Positions 1 to 12,697 of a DNA stretch of 64,000 nt are shown one piece after another; the stretch's first letter is position 1, and each line of letters begins with the position of its first letter. Source of the stretch: Syngnathus acus (Eukaryota; Chordata; Actinopteri; Syngnathiformes; Syngnathidae); the NCBI RefSeq assembly GCF_901709675.1, contig NC_051100.1:7474786-7538785 (forward strand), written 5' to 3'. The notes below the pieces were generated by a model. The model saw only the letters and a program-made list of their open reading frames with translations. It was not told the DNA's origin and did no database searches. Made by a program: the position numbers and the translations under genes.

Positions 1-3000
1 CCGGCAAATATTCCAGTTGCTCGCTCTGGCTCTGACATTCTGGGGGACATGTCCATCATGTCTTTCCCCAGCATAGCTGTGCCTTTTTAAGTAGTTTATT
101 GACGCTGCAGACTCAAATTTGGACATGTGGTTCTGCAAACCTACGTCATGATCAATCAAAGGCACAAAGTGATTATCGTTGGAGTCTCGTGTGTACAGAT
201 TCCTTTCACATGTCTTGCGGTAGACAGAGTCCAACGTGTGCCTTAACTGGTCGCGCCGATCGATCGAGGAATGAGGGGAATATTTTGGCCAGCCGAGCAG
301 TGTGTGGGAGCCATTAGAAGGGAGAGAAGGATCTGGTTGGCACAATTCCGCTGGCACTGTCGACCTTGCGTACAGTGTTCTAAATTCCTCATCATAAGTC
401 TTCACCAGATGGCCTGTTATAACCTGCACCATGCTCAAATTGAGCTTTGCACATGACCAAGTGAATCTGCAAACAAACAAAAGATGATTCATCCATGAAT
501 GTTGGGAAATAGTATCTTGCAGCAAAAGTTCAGGCTGCAGGTTCAGTCTTGTGGATAATATTTATTTTTATGATTGTCACTAATATCATCGTTATTGTTA
601 TTACCAGTGAGACAATGGGTAAAGCGTTATTGAGAAAACCTTCAGTAAAATAAACACAAAATAGGTTTTAAAGATAAATTACAGTTATACGACAGTTCTG
701 TGAGAGTTAATTCAACATTTTGTTTGCAATCAATCATTACATTGTATTGACATAGCAAAAATACTGTAAATGCTATTTAACTAAAATTAATAACATTACC
801 TATGGTGCTACTTTGTATAACAGAAATGTATCTAATTTTGTTCACATATAGACAGTATGTCCTATGGCAAAACTGGGCATGGCAATAATGAATACTTTAA
901 CTTGAAATGTGGCAAGACCTGCTCACTACTACATTATTAAAAACTTTATGTACAGGTAGAGTTCAAACACTACACATCCCTGCTGTTCCTGAGCATTGTT
1001 AGTTTTCTATTCACTGCTCAACTTTGTGGAAGACATTCTGTGAGACATGTTATACAATCACTTAAGTGCAACATAAATGGGAAAAACTGTTATTAACTCT
1101 CCGTCTAATTTTATTTTTGCTATTCACACTAAAAGCCATCAAATTGCTTCATACGGAAGACAAAGCAGAAATCAGTGTGACATGAGCGTTTGTATTCACC
1201 TGTAGGAGCCGTAAATCACTGTATGACAGTCAACCAAAATAAACTTTTGCTCCATTGCGCCATGAAATTTACTCCCTGTCCGGCTCAGATAATCTTCACC
1301 TTTCACGGTGCGCACTTTCATGTTCTGTGGGAAAAGAAGAGATAAAGACTCAGTTTGAATTGTCACTGATTAGCGAAGGAAAACTCTGTTGAATTGTAGA
1401 AATGCAAAATGTAAAAATACAAAAGTGTACCACTGATGACACTCGCTCCTTCACTTCAACCAGTGTCAAGTGTGATTGGATTCCAAACATAAGCTTGAAG
1501 AAAACAAAGCTTGGAATTTTTTCATTTTACTTGATGTTCTGTGAAACCTTGCTCGATAAGAATTCTGAGGCCAAAAGAATGTTTTGCTTTTTCTATCTCT
1601 TGTGTTTACGATGCTACAACAAAAAGTGTTCAGTCCCTAGATGAGAAAGATGTTTCGAAATCAGACCAACTGAAGCCCACCAGCATAAATGAGAGGATTT
1701 TGTTGGTCACATGTGAAAATAGTCTCATGTCCCACATGGCCAATGACTGACATTCTCTCTCATGTCTCTTCCTTTCATAGTGCCTCAAATCCCTGATGAC
1801 ATGTCTGTATGTGTCTGGAAGATAGGGGGCAACCATATGGAAGTGTTTCAAGTCTGACAAAAGTGCATGAAATAATGTGTTCAGGATCAAGGTCAAACAG
1901 TCATGATAATTAGTGCGAGTAATTTTATTTTTTATGTATTTATTTTATTTAACCTTTATTTAACCAGGCAAACAATTAAGAGCAAGTTCTTATTTACAAG
2001 TGCGGTCTGATGTATGTTAAGAAAAGAAAAACAACCTAATCATCAAAAGTGCACTGGGAGGCTGAGGTTATATTTTTCTTCAGCTTGAGCTGGGTCTTCA
2101 AATACAGTAGTAGAAACAATAAAAGGGTTGAAAATATGTCCATCTATCCATCCATTTTCTATCATAAAATATAAAATATTTATATTAATGTTTATATTAA
2201 AAAAATAAAATATGTCATAAAATGCGGAGTAATGATTATCAGCAAGAAACAAATCATTTTTAAAAAATTTGTATGTACGAGTAGACAAACATTTACTTGC
2301 ACTGTCTGAAAATTTAGGGGCAAAATGCATTTCGAGGGAGTTTGTAGCTCTGAATGAAAGAATGGGGGAAACATTTCTTTTCATCACAACAATGTGCCAA
2401 GCGTGCAGGTCATTTAAATCAACACCAACAAAAAATTGCCTCACTGGAAAAAAGAATCACCTTAAAACTGTCCTGTCTACAAACAACCTAACACTTGGCG
2501 GAGGTTTGTAAAACAAAAACAAAAAAAATCCATAACCTATTAATGCGTGGCAGTGCCCGTCTATAACAATTTTATTTGTGATATCTGTCTATATTATCGT
2601 TACACAAGAACCAAAGTAGTACGCCACGCAGGTTTTATGAGACTGCCTGCGTTAACACACTTAGTATGCAGAGACTCTACAGTACTCTCTTTGCAAGATA
2701 ACAAGTGTAATCTCATACATTTTAATTATTTTGTGTGATGCCGAGGGTAAAATACTCATAAAATTACGAATTTCGAACTCTAATGTCATGCTTTTTTTCT
2801 CAACATATTCTGACTTCACTCCCATCACATTCTGACTTCATTCTCTTAAAATTAGGACTTTATTCTAGTAATGTGCTGTAATTATTGTTACTCTTTTCAG
2901 TGTTGTATTGATGATCTCTAATAAGCCTTTTTTTTTTCAAAACATATCAAAGAAGCCTGCATATGTGTCTGAGTATGTTTTAATGGGACATCCTTGAGGG

Positions 3001-4994
3001 CACATGAAGATAATGACAAAAGCACTGGCCGAGAAGTTAAGCACACACAAACAGCTCTGGCACTTGGCAAGGACTGAATTAAAATCAAGGAAGGCAAGAT
3101 AAGGAATGAAAATAACATTGCAAGTATGTTTGCAGAATCACTTACTCTGAGGTGTTGAAGTTTTACATCTTGATTCTCAGCTGCTCTAAGGAAATGTTTC
3201 AAGTGGAAATCATCCAAAAGCACATAGACGGGAACTCCTCGTGTAGAGGCGTCAACAGTTTCTTTCAAAATATCGACATCAGTAAACATATCCATCACAA
3301 TGGCAATAACCTGCAATGATAAAGTGAATAAATAAATATTGACACATATCTGCGCATAGCGGACATATGTCACGTAGACTTCTCATGGATCTTCAAATAT
3401 ATATTTATTTCCTGTAGCTGCAAATCTTGACATGTATAGACACCAAAGACAACATCCGAGACCATTTATCCACCACTGCTACTGGTATGGCCAACAGAAA
3501 TAGTATCCACTAACAAGGCACGTAAACATCACTCATTTAACAAGTTCCCTGCACAAAAAGGGTTTTAAGCCACATGGAGGAAGTGATTAAAATCACCATG
3601 GCCTCTGCGCTCACCCCACAATGTTGTGTGTGCAATTATTTCAATTCCTGTTGACAGAAAGCCATTCTATCCAGCATGTGGATGTGAGCTTCGCATGGCT
3701 ACTTTAGAGCGCCTCGTTGTTGCAGCACGGAAAAGCAACTCTCGGTGGGAGATATTACAGCCACCCAAGGCTTTAATTGGTGTCTTTTTCCAGCTCAAAC
3801 ATGTGGTTACGTGTAAAATGATGCTGGACAAAGGAGCATCCATTTTCCAGGCATATCAGGGGCACATATTTGACAGTTGAGCACAGCGTGGTTTCAGCGC
3901 ATTTGGCAGACACGCCTGCTTCATCTGAGAGTGGCGAAAATTGTTTGATTTTGGTATGGTTTTGAAGTTTCGTTTTACATACTTGGCAATATTTTCCAAG
4001 CATTCCATTATGGTCGTCAGTGTGTCAAATTTGAAAGACCAGCTTATTTTTACATGAGAAAATATTCTAATACATTTATTTAGCTATTTCTTTCATCTGA
4101 AGGGATTTTCTTTGGACATGATGTCCATTCCTAAGTCATTCCATCTGTTTCATCCCACATGGCAATTGTTGCCCCTCTGTATCCCCCTGACAAAACAAAC
4201 CTTCATGAATGTAATCAAGAAGAAACAAAAGAACTCATTTCTTTTCCTGCAAGGTTTTGTGAGTCAAGAATGGGTGTAGCTATGTGCAACAGAATACAAA
4301 CTAGCGACCATTTGTGAGTCGTTGTCATTGTGCAGAAGAGTTAATGTAGTAGTAGTAACTGCATGTTCCCACACTCTTTATGAGAGTTGTCAAACTGGAT
4401 TTGGGCCATGAACATGTCAGCAGACACTCCCTGTCACTGTATGCTGGATCTGTGAGGATCTGGATCTGCCCTCAGAGCCTCAGGATGAGCGTGGCACATT
4501 GAACAGAATTACATAAAATAGTCCAACAGTGCAGCTTGTTTTACCTGTCTTGCACCCCGGATGTTCTTTAGAATCACTTCTTTAATGGTGGGACTGTTGG
4601 GTCTTGGGGGATGATAGAGGAGATCTATATTGGTCTGCAGTTTTTCATGCATGATCTCAGGCCATCCCAATTCCAAAGCGGGAGCGTCCTCATCCGAGTG
4701 GACGGGCCAATATGTGCCGGACGATGATTGGCTGTCCGTGGGGCTATTGATTTCCTCCTCGTGGTTCTGAGGTGGGAGCTCTTTGGCGTTTGATGTAATG
4801 AAGACAAGCTCCTCCTCAGACAGGAAATTTCCGATGCGTTCTTCTTTGAGAAACTCTGCGTAACTTTCTCTGCCCTTGCTTAACAGGCAATCAATGGCCA
4901 GACGATATGACTCCTTATAGTGGGCTTGCATGTAATCCCCTGTTGCGTGCTCTCCTCTCAAGGATGACAGCGAAGAAAATTGGGCCGAGTCCAT
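1..4994 (-). CDS. fam83b: FAM83B (DUF1669 family), 3'-truncated by window edge
   Basis: Coding exons on the minus strand, in order: 4994-4545, 3310-3146, 1324-1200 and 466-1, the last running off the window. All junctions are GT-AG and keep frame. The start is the Met of [12 protein letters not shown], which aligns with the human start; an upstream in-frame Met is probably 5' UTR, since an acceptor (ATGCAACAG) lies at about 5018. The DUF1669 fold is visible: [41 protein letters not shown], and [14 protein letters not shown], a degenerate phospholipase-D motif with Glu for the catalytic His, so catalysis is not expected. The last exon reads [14 protein letters not shown] and later RHSYAGE, which singles out FAM83B within the family. 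FAM83 proteins are cytoplasmic scaffolds that bind casein kinase 1; FAM83B is linked to EGFR/RAS/MAPK signalling. The long disordered C-terminus is missing here. Human WSFE is WSCA in this protein. Confidence 0.95.
1930..2012. repeat. Dispersed fish repeat containing AACCTTTATTTAACCAGGCA
   Basis: The segment inside the first-listed large fam83b intron carries the phrase AACCTTTATTTAACCAGGCA followed by an AAGAGCAAGTTCTTATTTACA-like stretch, a wording I know from very common interspersed elements of salmonids and other teleosts. Only the end of an element is present; no coding capacity is visible. Confidence 0.6.
2146..2163. repeat. Short CCATCCATTTTCTAT dispersed motif
   Basis: This is one of several copies of the teleost motif CCATCCATTTTCTAT in the window. 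Others are at about 13286-13307, 39665-39682 and 41759-41778, the last two diverged. They appear to be terminal remnants of a mobile element; no longer body could be aligned by eye. Confidence 0.5.
2804..2875. repeat. Degenerate 'TTCTGACTT' minisatellite remnant
   Basis: Imperfect repeats of ATTCTGACTTCA/ATTCTCTT wording, of the same style as the clean 20-bp array at 49886-49952. Too degenerate to define a unit length firmly. Confidence 0.4.
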
Positions 4995-7546
4995 TGTTCC
5001 AGTCATCCTCCCTTGTAACTGTTGCATAAAAAAAAAGATACAAGATCAGGGAGAAGAAGAATAGTAATATATGCAGACGGGAACCTTTTGGTGGAGTTTT
5101 AATCCGCGAAACCGCATGAATTATCCAGTGGGAAATGTAATCACAATTTATGCAGAATCATTTTGATTTGTTTTTTTGTTTGGTTGTGTTTTCATATCAT
5201 AAGATTATTATTGTAGTTTACATATTATTGCCCATGGTATTTCTGAGCAAAAAGCTGATTTTTCTCTCTTAACTATTCTGTTTGTGATCCAAGTGTAAAC
5301 ACAACCAGCCTGTAATCATGCTGTAATTACAGCTTTCAGAAAAGAAACAAAGTGACTTGATGGTTTTAAAATTCCCAAGGAATAAAACCGGAAATTTGGG
5401 CAAGTGATGTGAAAGTTAGATAAAAGTCGCTGACATCATTATGTTCGCTGTGTATAGAAATAACAAAATCTCATATTTAATGTTTGTAGTATTTTCAGTA
5501 ATAGTTAAGCAAACTGAACAGTGTGAACATTTGTCATTAAACACTTCTATTGTGGTAAGTGCTGACGCTCTGTCTGTGGGTTGAAAATGTGACTCACAGA
5601 AACTCCCTAACCATTAAGACAAATTGGAACCTGTTCACCAGGTGACATACACGGTGTGGCCAAAGTGATGGCTTTACATAACAAGACCCTTAATTCAATC
5701 GATGAATGACACCATGCATACTGAATACAGCAAAGAACGTTTCAACAATGCTTTGATAATGTGGTTGTCAACAGGGGAATCGAGTTAATAATGCTGTCAG
5801 GGTTTCTTAATGAGGTGCACCCCAGAAGAGAGTCAGTCAGGGACAATGGACACAATTAAGCAAGTAAATTCTATTTAGCTCAAATGTTTCAAAATGTGTA
5901 ATCATGTTTGAAGTTCTGAATAATAACAATGTCTAATCATTTCCCTTCGCAAGTAATGATAGTCTCCGGCCATAGCTATGACATTCAATTAATATAGGAA
6001 TATTAACAATACAGTAATCCTACTGTCTCACAATGTGACACCCAACTCCTCTGGGGAGGGGGGGGGGGGGGGGTAGAAGGTGATAGTTTTCTGTTCAAAC
6101 AGTTCTTTTAATCAAAAAGGTGCTTTATTGTATTTTGTCAATCATTTTTGTTTTTACACGACTGTTAAAATAGATGTTCGATTTTAAAGATTGCCTTTAC
6201 TGTTAATAAAAAGTATATTTTTTGTGACATTTTGAATTTGGAACAATTAAGTTCATTTACTAACATTGAAATTGATGTGGTTTTTGATTTATTAAATAGA
6301 AAAAAAATATTAGGTTTAAACATTTTCACATCTTTGAATTTTGTTAAAATCACTCGATAACCCCAAAATGCATAAACCATATGCCAAAAAAAAAATATCT
6401 ACAAAAATAGCAATATGGCATTTGTTGTGAGGGTTGTCTTCGGTTCTCTGACGGAAGGCTCACAGGCCCAGCCCAATAAACAATACTATGATGTCACAAA
6501 TTGTGGGTGTGTGCTCACTTTTCATCAGAACATCACAAATTCTTGTAAAAACCATGTTACACTGAAAGTGACAGCGCAAAATTCCCATCATGGAGTAAAA
6601 TTCAACTCTTAAAACAGTTCCATGGCTTTTGAGTGTAGCATAATAAATCAGATCAAGATGTCGCTTTTAATAAAGTATCACCTTCAAGAGCAAAATATTA
6701 TCAAGTTGAAACATTTTTGACTGTGCGATACTGCAGTTAAGACCTTATTCAACAGTTATATGCCTCAAGGAGATGAATTAGAGTGTAGCTGCACATCTTA
6801 TTTATGACTGTCACAGTAAAAACATCGCTCAGAGAATGAATGATAAGACTTACAGTTGAAGTGTGAAAATCCTGTTGAGCGCTCCCAAACATATCCCAAT
6901 GAGGTTCATGTACAGGCATCTGCATAGTAATTGTGTTCAATGTTTGGGGAGGATACAGTCCCCCAGCTGGAAGCCACAGAGACAAGGAGGTGTCTGAACA
7001 TGATAAGCAGTGTGCTGGCTGAGAGAGAGTGAGTTCCAGTTTTGACATGCAAATGGTCGGTCTTACTTGGAAACTTGCTCAGAGGCAGCTGTAAACCTGT
7101 TTGAAACTTTTGGCCACTCCTCTTCCTCCTCGCCTCCTCTCCTCTGCTCTCTCTCCTCTTTTTTAGGGGCAAAGTTCAGCTCCCTGCACGATTCAAAACG
7201 ATGACAGGACACAGAAGGACTTTGATGGATGTGCTATGAAGCTGTGAGAAAAAAGAAATGCCGATGTTTTAGTTTAGATTATTTTGAATTTCTTGACCGA
7301 GGTGAAGGTTGCCTTTTTGCGATCACTCTTCTGGTTGCAAACGCATGACATGCTGAGGTCAAAGCTGTATCTGGGAATGATATCTCTCTTCTTCTTTTTT
7401 ATAGTTGTTAACTTTGTAGCCTGTATTTCTTGACAAGAATATGACGCAATAAACAGACTGCTCACATCACTTTCGTGGGGTCAGCACTGAAAAAGCCTCT
7501 TGAGAAATTGTCCAATTGGGTAACCTCTGCATTCCTGCATCAGGGC

Positions 7547-7588
7547 TGTGTGTGCATGTGTGTGTGTGTGTGCGTGTGTGTATGTGTG
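7547..7588. repeat. (TG)n microsatellite
   Basis: An interrupted TG dinucleotide tract (TG with CATG, CG and TATG interruptions) in the fam83b-mlip interval. Confidence 0.9.
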
Positions 7589-10231
7589 GCGCTTCAATTA
7601 CCCAAGACTGTAAGCAAGTACTCCCTTTAGGGCCCGACGCACCAGGAGGTCAGATGGATGTCTTTTGGTTATTCAATCACACACAAGCCTGTTGAATATA
7701 TGTTGCATATTCCAATGGCTTCTCATGTTCCAAACGACAAGTTTCCCTGTTTGGATTTCAGTCTTCGAGACTATCAACGATAAGCCCTCAAGCATTTGTC
7801 AGGTCCGATATCAATTGTGTTGCTTTACTGATTGACTTGAGAAATCATCTACTGATTACACAAGTCGTGTCCAACATACATCTCAATCACTGAAAAGTTA
7901 TACCAATCAGTAAGGCAGGAGCAAAACTCGATTGCCGACAAATGTGGTGCAGCAACAACCGTTGGCGTTTACGTTAATTATCCGTTACTTTCACGTCCTT
8001 CTCAGGGAAGTCGGGGGTGTGACAACCGCTGGTAGCATTCGCATGACTTTGAGAGCTAAGTGATACAAAGAGAGCAGATTAAAAAATGGTCATTTAAATC
8101 ACTCATCCTTTATGAGTCTGACTGTCAAAATGACCAACACTGGAAAAGTAGTAAGCTGAACTTAAGTAGTGACTACTGGAACTGGAACTAACAAGGACTA
8201 AAAAAAAAAACATTGCAACATTCTCAACCTCAGAGCCCAGCCAACACACAAACAGGTTTAACTCCTAACAGTCTACAAAAACGATAAAAAAAAAAGAAAT
8301 AATCCAATGCATGACAGAAAGACTATACTGCTTTGTTTTACGTGATGACAACAAACGGAATCAAATATCTTCAGAAAAATCAACAAGCAATTACATATCT
8401 CCTATTATGTGTCACTTAATTAGAAAATAACCTCTGACATTCTTCTTATCGGTACTTTATATCATATTTGAATTTTGGCAGAATTAATGAGTATAGGGGC
8501 AGGAAATGAGATCCCCATTGTCAGTTTAATGAAGTACTTCATCAACTTAATAAGCGCAAGAAATTAAATAATTGCTATGTTCACTGCATTTTGGTACATG
8601 AAAAGGAAATTAGTGTGATTGTGATATTTCACAATGCGTGCTATCTCACAACAACACCGTGTAACTTTAATAAGTGTGCAACATCGTAAGAAAGCGAGTC
8701 AAAACGAAACATGAAGAACAAGATTTTTCGGCTGCGTTCGGTTTTTGGGTGTGAGGAGTTGAAGTAAGGTGCATTTAGTCATAGGGAGTTTCTTTTCCTG
8801 AAGGGCTGAGTCATCATTTTAGACACCTAATCTCTGTATCATCACGTCTGCAGGCCTTTCTTGATTCTTCTTGCTGGGGAAAAAGGGCGAGTTATATTTT
8901 GTTTGCTTAGTGCGCTTTTAGTCTTAAATAGCAAGGAGCAACTCAAACAGATCATTACGTACAGCATGTGCCTATTAAACGTGCTACATGTTTATTAACA
9001 CAGATTTCATTTGCTAGGTTAGAGAATATTCTCACCGATATTTGATAACTGTTTCTGACTTGAGGGGATCGTTTAGTTTGTCATCTACAATGTCAAACTG
9101 CAAATATTTCCGGATTCAGATTATAGGCTGAAAGTTAAATACTGCATCAGATTTCCTTCAAATGTTCTTTTAAGAACAGGAAGGTGACTTGCTTAACCGG
9201 ATTGTAGCATATGACCGATGACATCTTCCTTCTCTGGTTCGTAAATATGCTGTTTGACCTTGGTGTCGTGGCTCTTGCCTCCTGTCATCTGACTTAAATG
9301 CACAATGCATAATAATAATGAAATAATGATGATAACATGAATGGGATCTCATTAGGCCCAATTGCCAATAACAGGAAAGTAAATCAAGATAAAACAAGCG
9401 TTTGTGAGTGATTACAAATAAGAACAAAAGAAGAAACAAAGGATAACCATCTACTTCTTGGTTTGTGTGAGATGTTGTTCAATATCCTTGACTCTACAGA
9501 CATGAAATGGTCTCTCCTTGACGTCCTGCAGCAGGAGAGCCGATAGCACACAGAGAGATGGAGTTTCTCAAAAAGGAAAATAAATCCATGAAAAATGCTG
9601 GACATTCTATAAAGAAGCTTGCCGGATAATCTCTTTTTCTTATTTATCCTCGAAAACAAGTTTTTGCCAGGAGTTTATTACAGCCCATGAAAAAAAACTG
9701 AAATCTGCGTCAACAGGCAACTATTACTTGACCCCAAAGTCGACCCCTGGCTTTTCACAGTAAATGACCCAGAATAAATTATACACAATTGTTTTTGTAC
9801 TGTAATTGTTTGATTAACATTGGCAACTAATTCAGCAATGACTTCCTTACTGCTTAATCACTGCCTGATGGGTATGAAGGCTCAAAATAGAACCTTTTAT
9901 GAGGTTGTCTCAAAGTACGTGTTTTGTACTACTGAACAATGCAATTTTGAGACAGAGCCAGCTCCAAAATGCAAAGTAAACTACAGCACCAGGTTTCAGT
10001 ATTTCCACAGATACATGCAGTTACAAATGAGCAGTTTGTGTCGTTGTGGGTATCAACACTTGTTTCGCAGGCAAAGAAGCAGTGCACCTTAAACGCGTCT
10101 TGCACCAGTACAGATTTAGCCTGAACTGGTTACAAGAATAGAGCCCATAAAAGCCTCTCAATAATCAATGCTGTGATTCTGAGTGCACCACAACAATCAA
10201 AGCTCGGGAGGTGAACTGCTTGGACCCCAAT

Positions 10232-10735
10232 CAGAATATTAAAATTAAAAATGACCATGTAGAGTAAGAAAAAAAATCCTGACTATACATGGTAATTTTT
10301 ATTTTCTCAAAAAAAAAAAAACAGCCTTACAATACATTGTTATTTTTTCCCCCCCAAAAAAGCCTTACTATATGGTCATGGTCCTTTTTTTCATCGGGCA
10401 GTAGGCGGGGGACAACCTGAACCAGTTGCCAGACAATCACAGGGCACACAGAGACAAACAACCATTCGCACTCGCACTCACGCCGACGGGCAAATTGGAG
10501 TGCTCAATCAGGTTTTTGGGATGTGGGAGGAAACCGGAGTGCCCGGAGAAAACCCACGCGGGCACGGGGAGAACATGCAAACTCCACATACGAAGAGCCG
10601 GAGGTGGAATCGAAGCTGCACCCTCTGAACTGTGGGATGGGCGTGCTTACTAGTGCGCCACACCGCGCTGGTCATTTTTTTCTAATAAAAAAAAAAAAGC
10701 CTGACTATGCATGGTCATTTTTTTTAGAATAAGAG
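10232..10735. repeat. AT-rich minisatellite split by an inserted dispersed repeat
   Basis: Units resembling AAAAAGCCTGACTATGCATGG followed by TCATTTTTTT recur at about 10232-10385 and again at 10670-10735. Between them, at about 10395-10670, lies a copy of a teleost interspersed repeat recognised by ATGTGGGAGGAAACCGGAGT, GGAGAAAACCCACGC and GGGGAGAACATGCAAACTCC. The same minisatellite unit on both flanks indicates either insertion into a pre-existing array or the repeat acting as a seed for it. A weakly open 75-codon frame inside the repeat is not a gene. Confidence 0.75.
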
Positions 10736-12493
10736 ATAATATAATAATAATTTTGTGGGTTTGTGGAAGTAAATAGCCCGTTGAATTAAGGGCAAACACA
10801 TGTCAGACAATGATCATGCATTATAAAAGCATACAATTAAACTAATGAACAAAATTGAACAGTTTTACTTAATTTTTAAACATATTCGTGTTGTTGGATG
10901 CATGGGTGGCCCCTGTAAGCGGTTCTGTAATGTATTCTTAGCAGTGAATGAGGGTTCATTGTAAAATTTATTTTATCCAAAACGGTAGGACTTTAGCTAC
11001 TCTTTATTCTGTATCAATCATTTTGGTATTTATTTCAAACAATATTTGATTAAGCTGTATGTTATCAAAAAAATGTTATTTCAAATCTACTTCCACCTAA
11101 AGCATCTTCAATCGATCTTGTCTTTTTGAGGAGATACGGCAGGAATCATCAGGATGGAGACATTCCATTTGGGAAAATTGAAATGTTCAAACAATATTTT
11201 ATCAAACGGTTCAATCGATGCAATGCATAATATAATGACAAGATCAAGTTGGGAAGAAGTGGAAAAAGAGGAGCAGGAGCTCAGTGAGCACAATTGTCTC
11301 CTTTGATACCAAAGAAAATTGTGCAACGACTGATAGAATGTTAATTAAAATACATAGAGCATATTTGTATGCTAGCAACAACAGTCCAGAGTGGATGTGA
11401 ATGTGTGTTGAAGGTCCATTGCAGGAGCCACTTTCATCGTTCTTGGTCTCATGTTATGTGCAATGGATTTTCTTTGCTTTAATTAGCAACAGAAAATAAT
11501 ACACTTGATTCTCCTGTGCAGCAACTGAGAAATTTCTTTTAAAGTTCCAGTTTTACACCTGTGTTATGATTTCTTTTAATAAAGCCAGCATTAAAGTCTT
11601 GTTTACATGCTGTAGGATCTGAAAATCAAACATTAGCAATATAGTGCAATGCAAAGGCAGTCTTTATTGTTATCATATGTTAGCCAAATTGAGATGAAAA
11701 AAAAGTTCACCTACAACACAATTTGCATTTAAAGTAATTCCAGCTTTACTGTTTAATTTTCTTTTCTAATTAAAACCATACTGTCTTTCAGGGTAATTTT
11801 GGCTGTTTACAATATAGAAAGATTGCCTGATTGACATCACTTGTGAAATGAATTAGTGGATTGTTAATTTTCCCAATTGCCAAACTCAATTATTAAGTGG
11901 CTGCCTATGCGTGGAGGAAATATATTAGCATACATTATAACAGATTTTAATGCTCGAGCTGCCCACTTTGATTTTATACACGTCAAGTCAAGCCATGTAA
12001 CTGGATTGCATATTGGACTGCTGCTGAGTAGTTCTTCCACGCTTTTCTGAACGACAGTTGTCTTTATCATTTCAAGAGCCACATTAACAACAAAAATGAA
12101 AGCTTTTTGTTAGAAGGGACACTCTAGTCAGGCAGCAAGGCAAGAAAATAATTACCTATTGACTACTGGTGACAGATGTAGAAGAAGTCAATTCGTAAAT
12201 GACTTAAACAAACCTCCACATTGGACTTGGACAATTGAAGACATTTCACTATTTCTGTGTTGTGCACATGGAAATTAAGTGATTTCCAACTCATTCCTTG
12301 CCTTTGCCCTTTGGCCCTGACATACCACTGGCACAATATCAAGGAATTTAAAGAAACTGCTTTTCACAACCCCTCTTTTAAAAATCATTTATGAATGCAG
12401 CACAGGTTTGGTTAGAATGAGCCTTCCTGGCTGAAAACGGGGAAAGTATTTTCTTGTCTTCTCTTCCAATTCACGTCATGAATGTTTCATAAC

Positions 12494-12697
12494 TTAAATG
12501 TGAGTTCCATAAGCTTCCGAACGGAGAGAGGCGGAAGCATCGTCCTCAAAACGACTGAGCTGGCCTTCGGGCTCAATGATTTGCAATTCACACACGGTGA
12601 ATGGACTTGTTTCAGATGTCCTTTTCTTTTGCAGTACTTGATGTTTTCTACTTGTGTGACCATTTCCCCTCGTGTCTTCAAGGCACACGCTTTCCTC
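12494..12697 (-). CDS. mlip: Probable terminal exon of mlip
   Basis: A strong acceptor (TTTTCCATTTCAG) at 12698 opens a 67-codon phase-0 frame, beginning EESVCLEDTRGNG and ending EAYGTHI before a stop. It is Ser- and acid-rich like the rest of mlip and joins in frame to the exon ending at 14095. Similarity to the human C-terminus is too weak to be proof, and human MLIP has further C-terminal sequence that I could not place. A second open frame on the same strand here would need a different phase and is rejected. Confidence 0.5.
   Translation of the reverse strand, partial: EESVCLEDTRGNGHTSRKHQVLQKKRTSETSPFTVCELQIIEPEGQLSRFEDDASASLRSEAYGTHI

Larger units (their letters stand above)
5018..12493. 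other. fam83b-mlip intergenic region, no tinag gene seen
   Basis: No exon of a recognisable protein was found on either strand over about 7.5 kb. It holds a poly-G run (about 6058-6073), a (TG)n tract (7547-7588), purine- and pyrimidine-rich stretches, and the interrupted minisatellite at 10232-10735. A stretch near 6855-7260 on the minus strand ends at a good donor (TTCAACT then GTAAGT, about 6854) and follows a CT-rich segment; it could be a non-coding first exon of fam83b, but that is a guess. AATAAA on the minus strand at 11663-11668 is a candidate mlip poly(A) signal. Confidence 0.5.

Noticed and set aside
10426-10732. Short Arg/Pro-rich frames with domain-like look
   Set aside because: They lie wholly in a dispersed teleost repeat that recurs elsewhere in the window.
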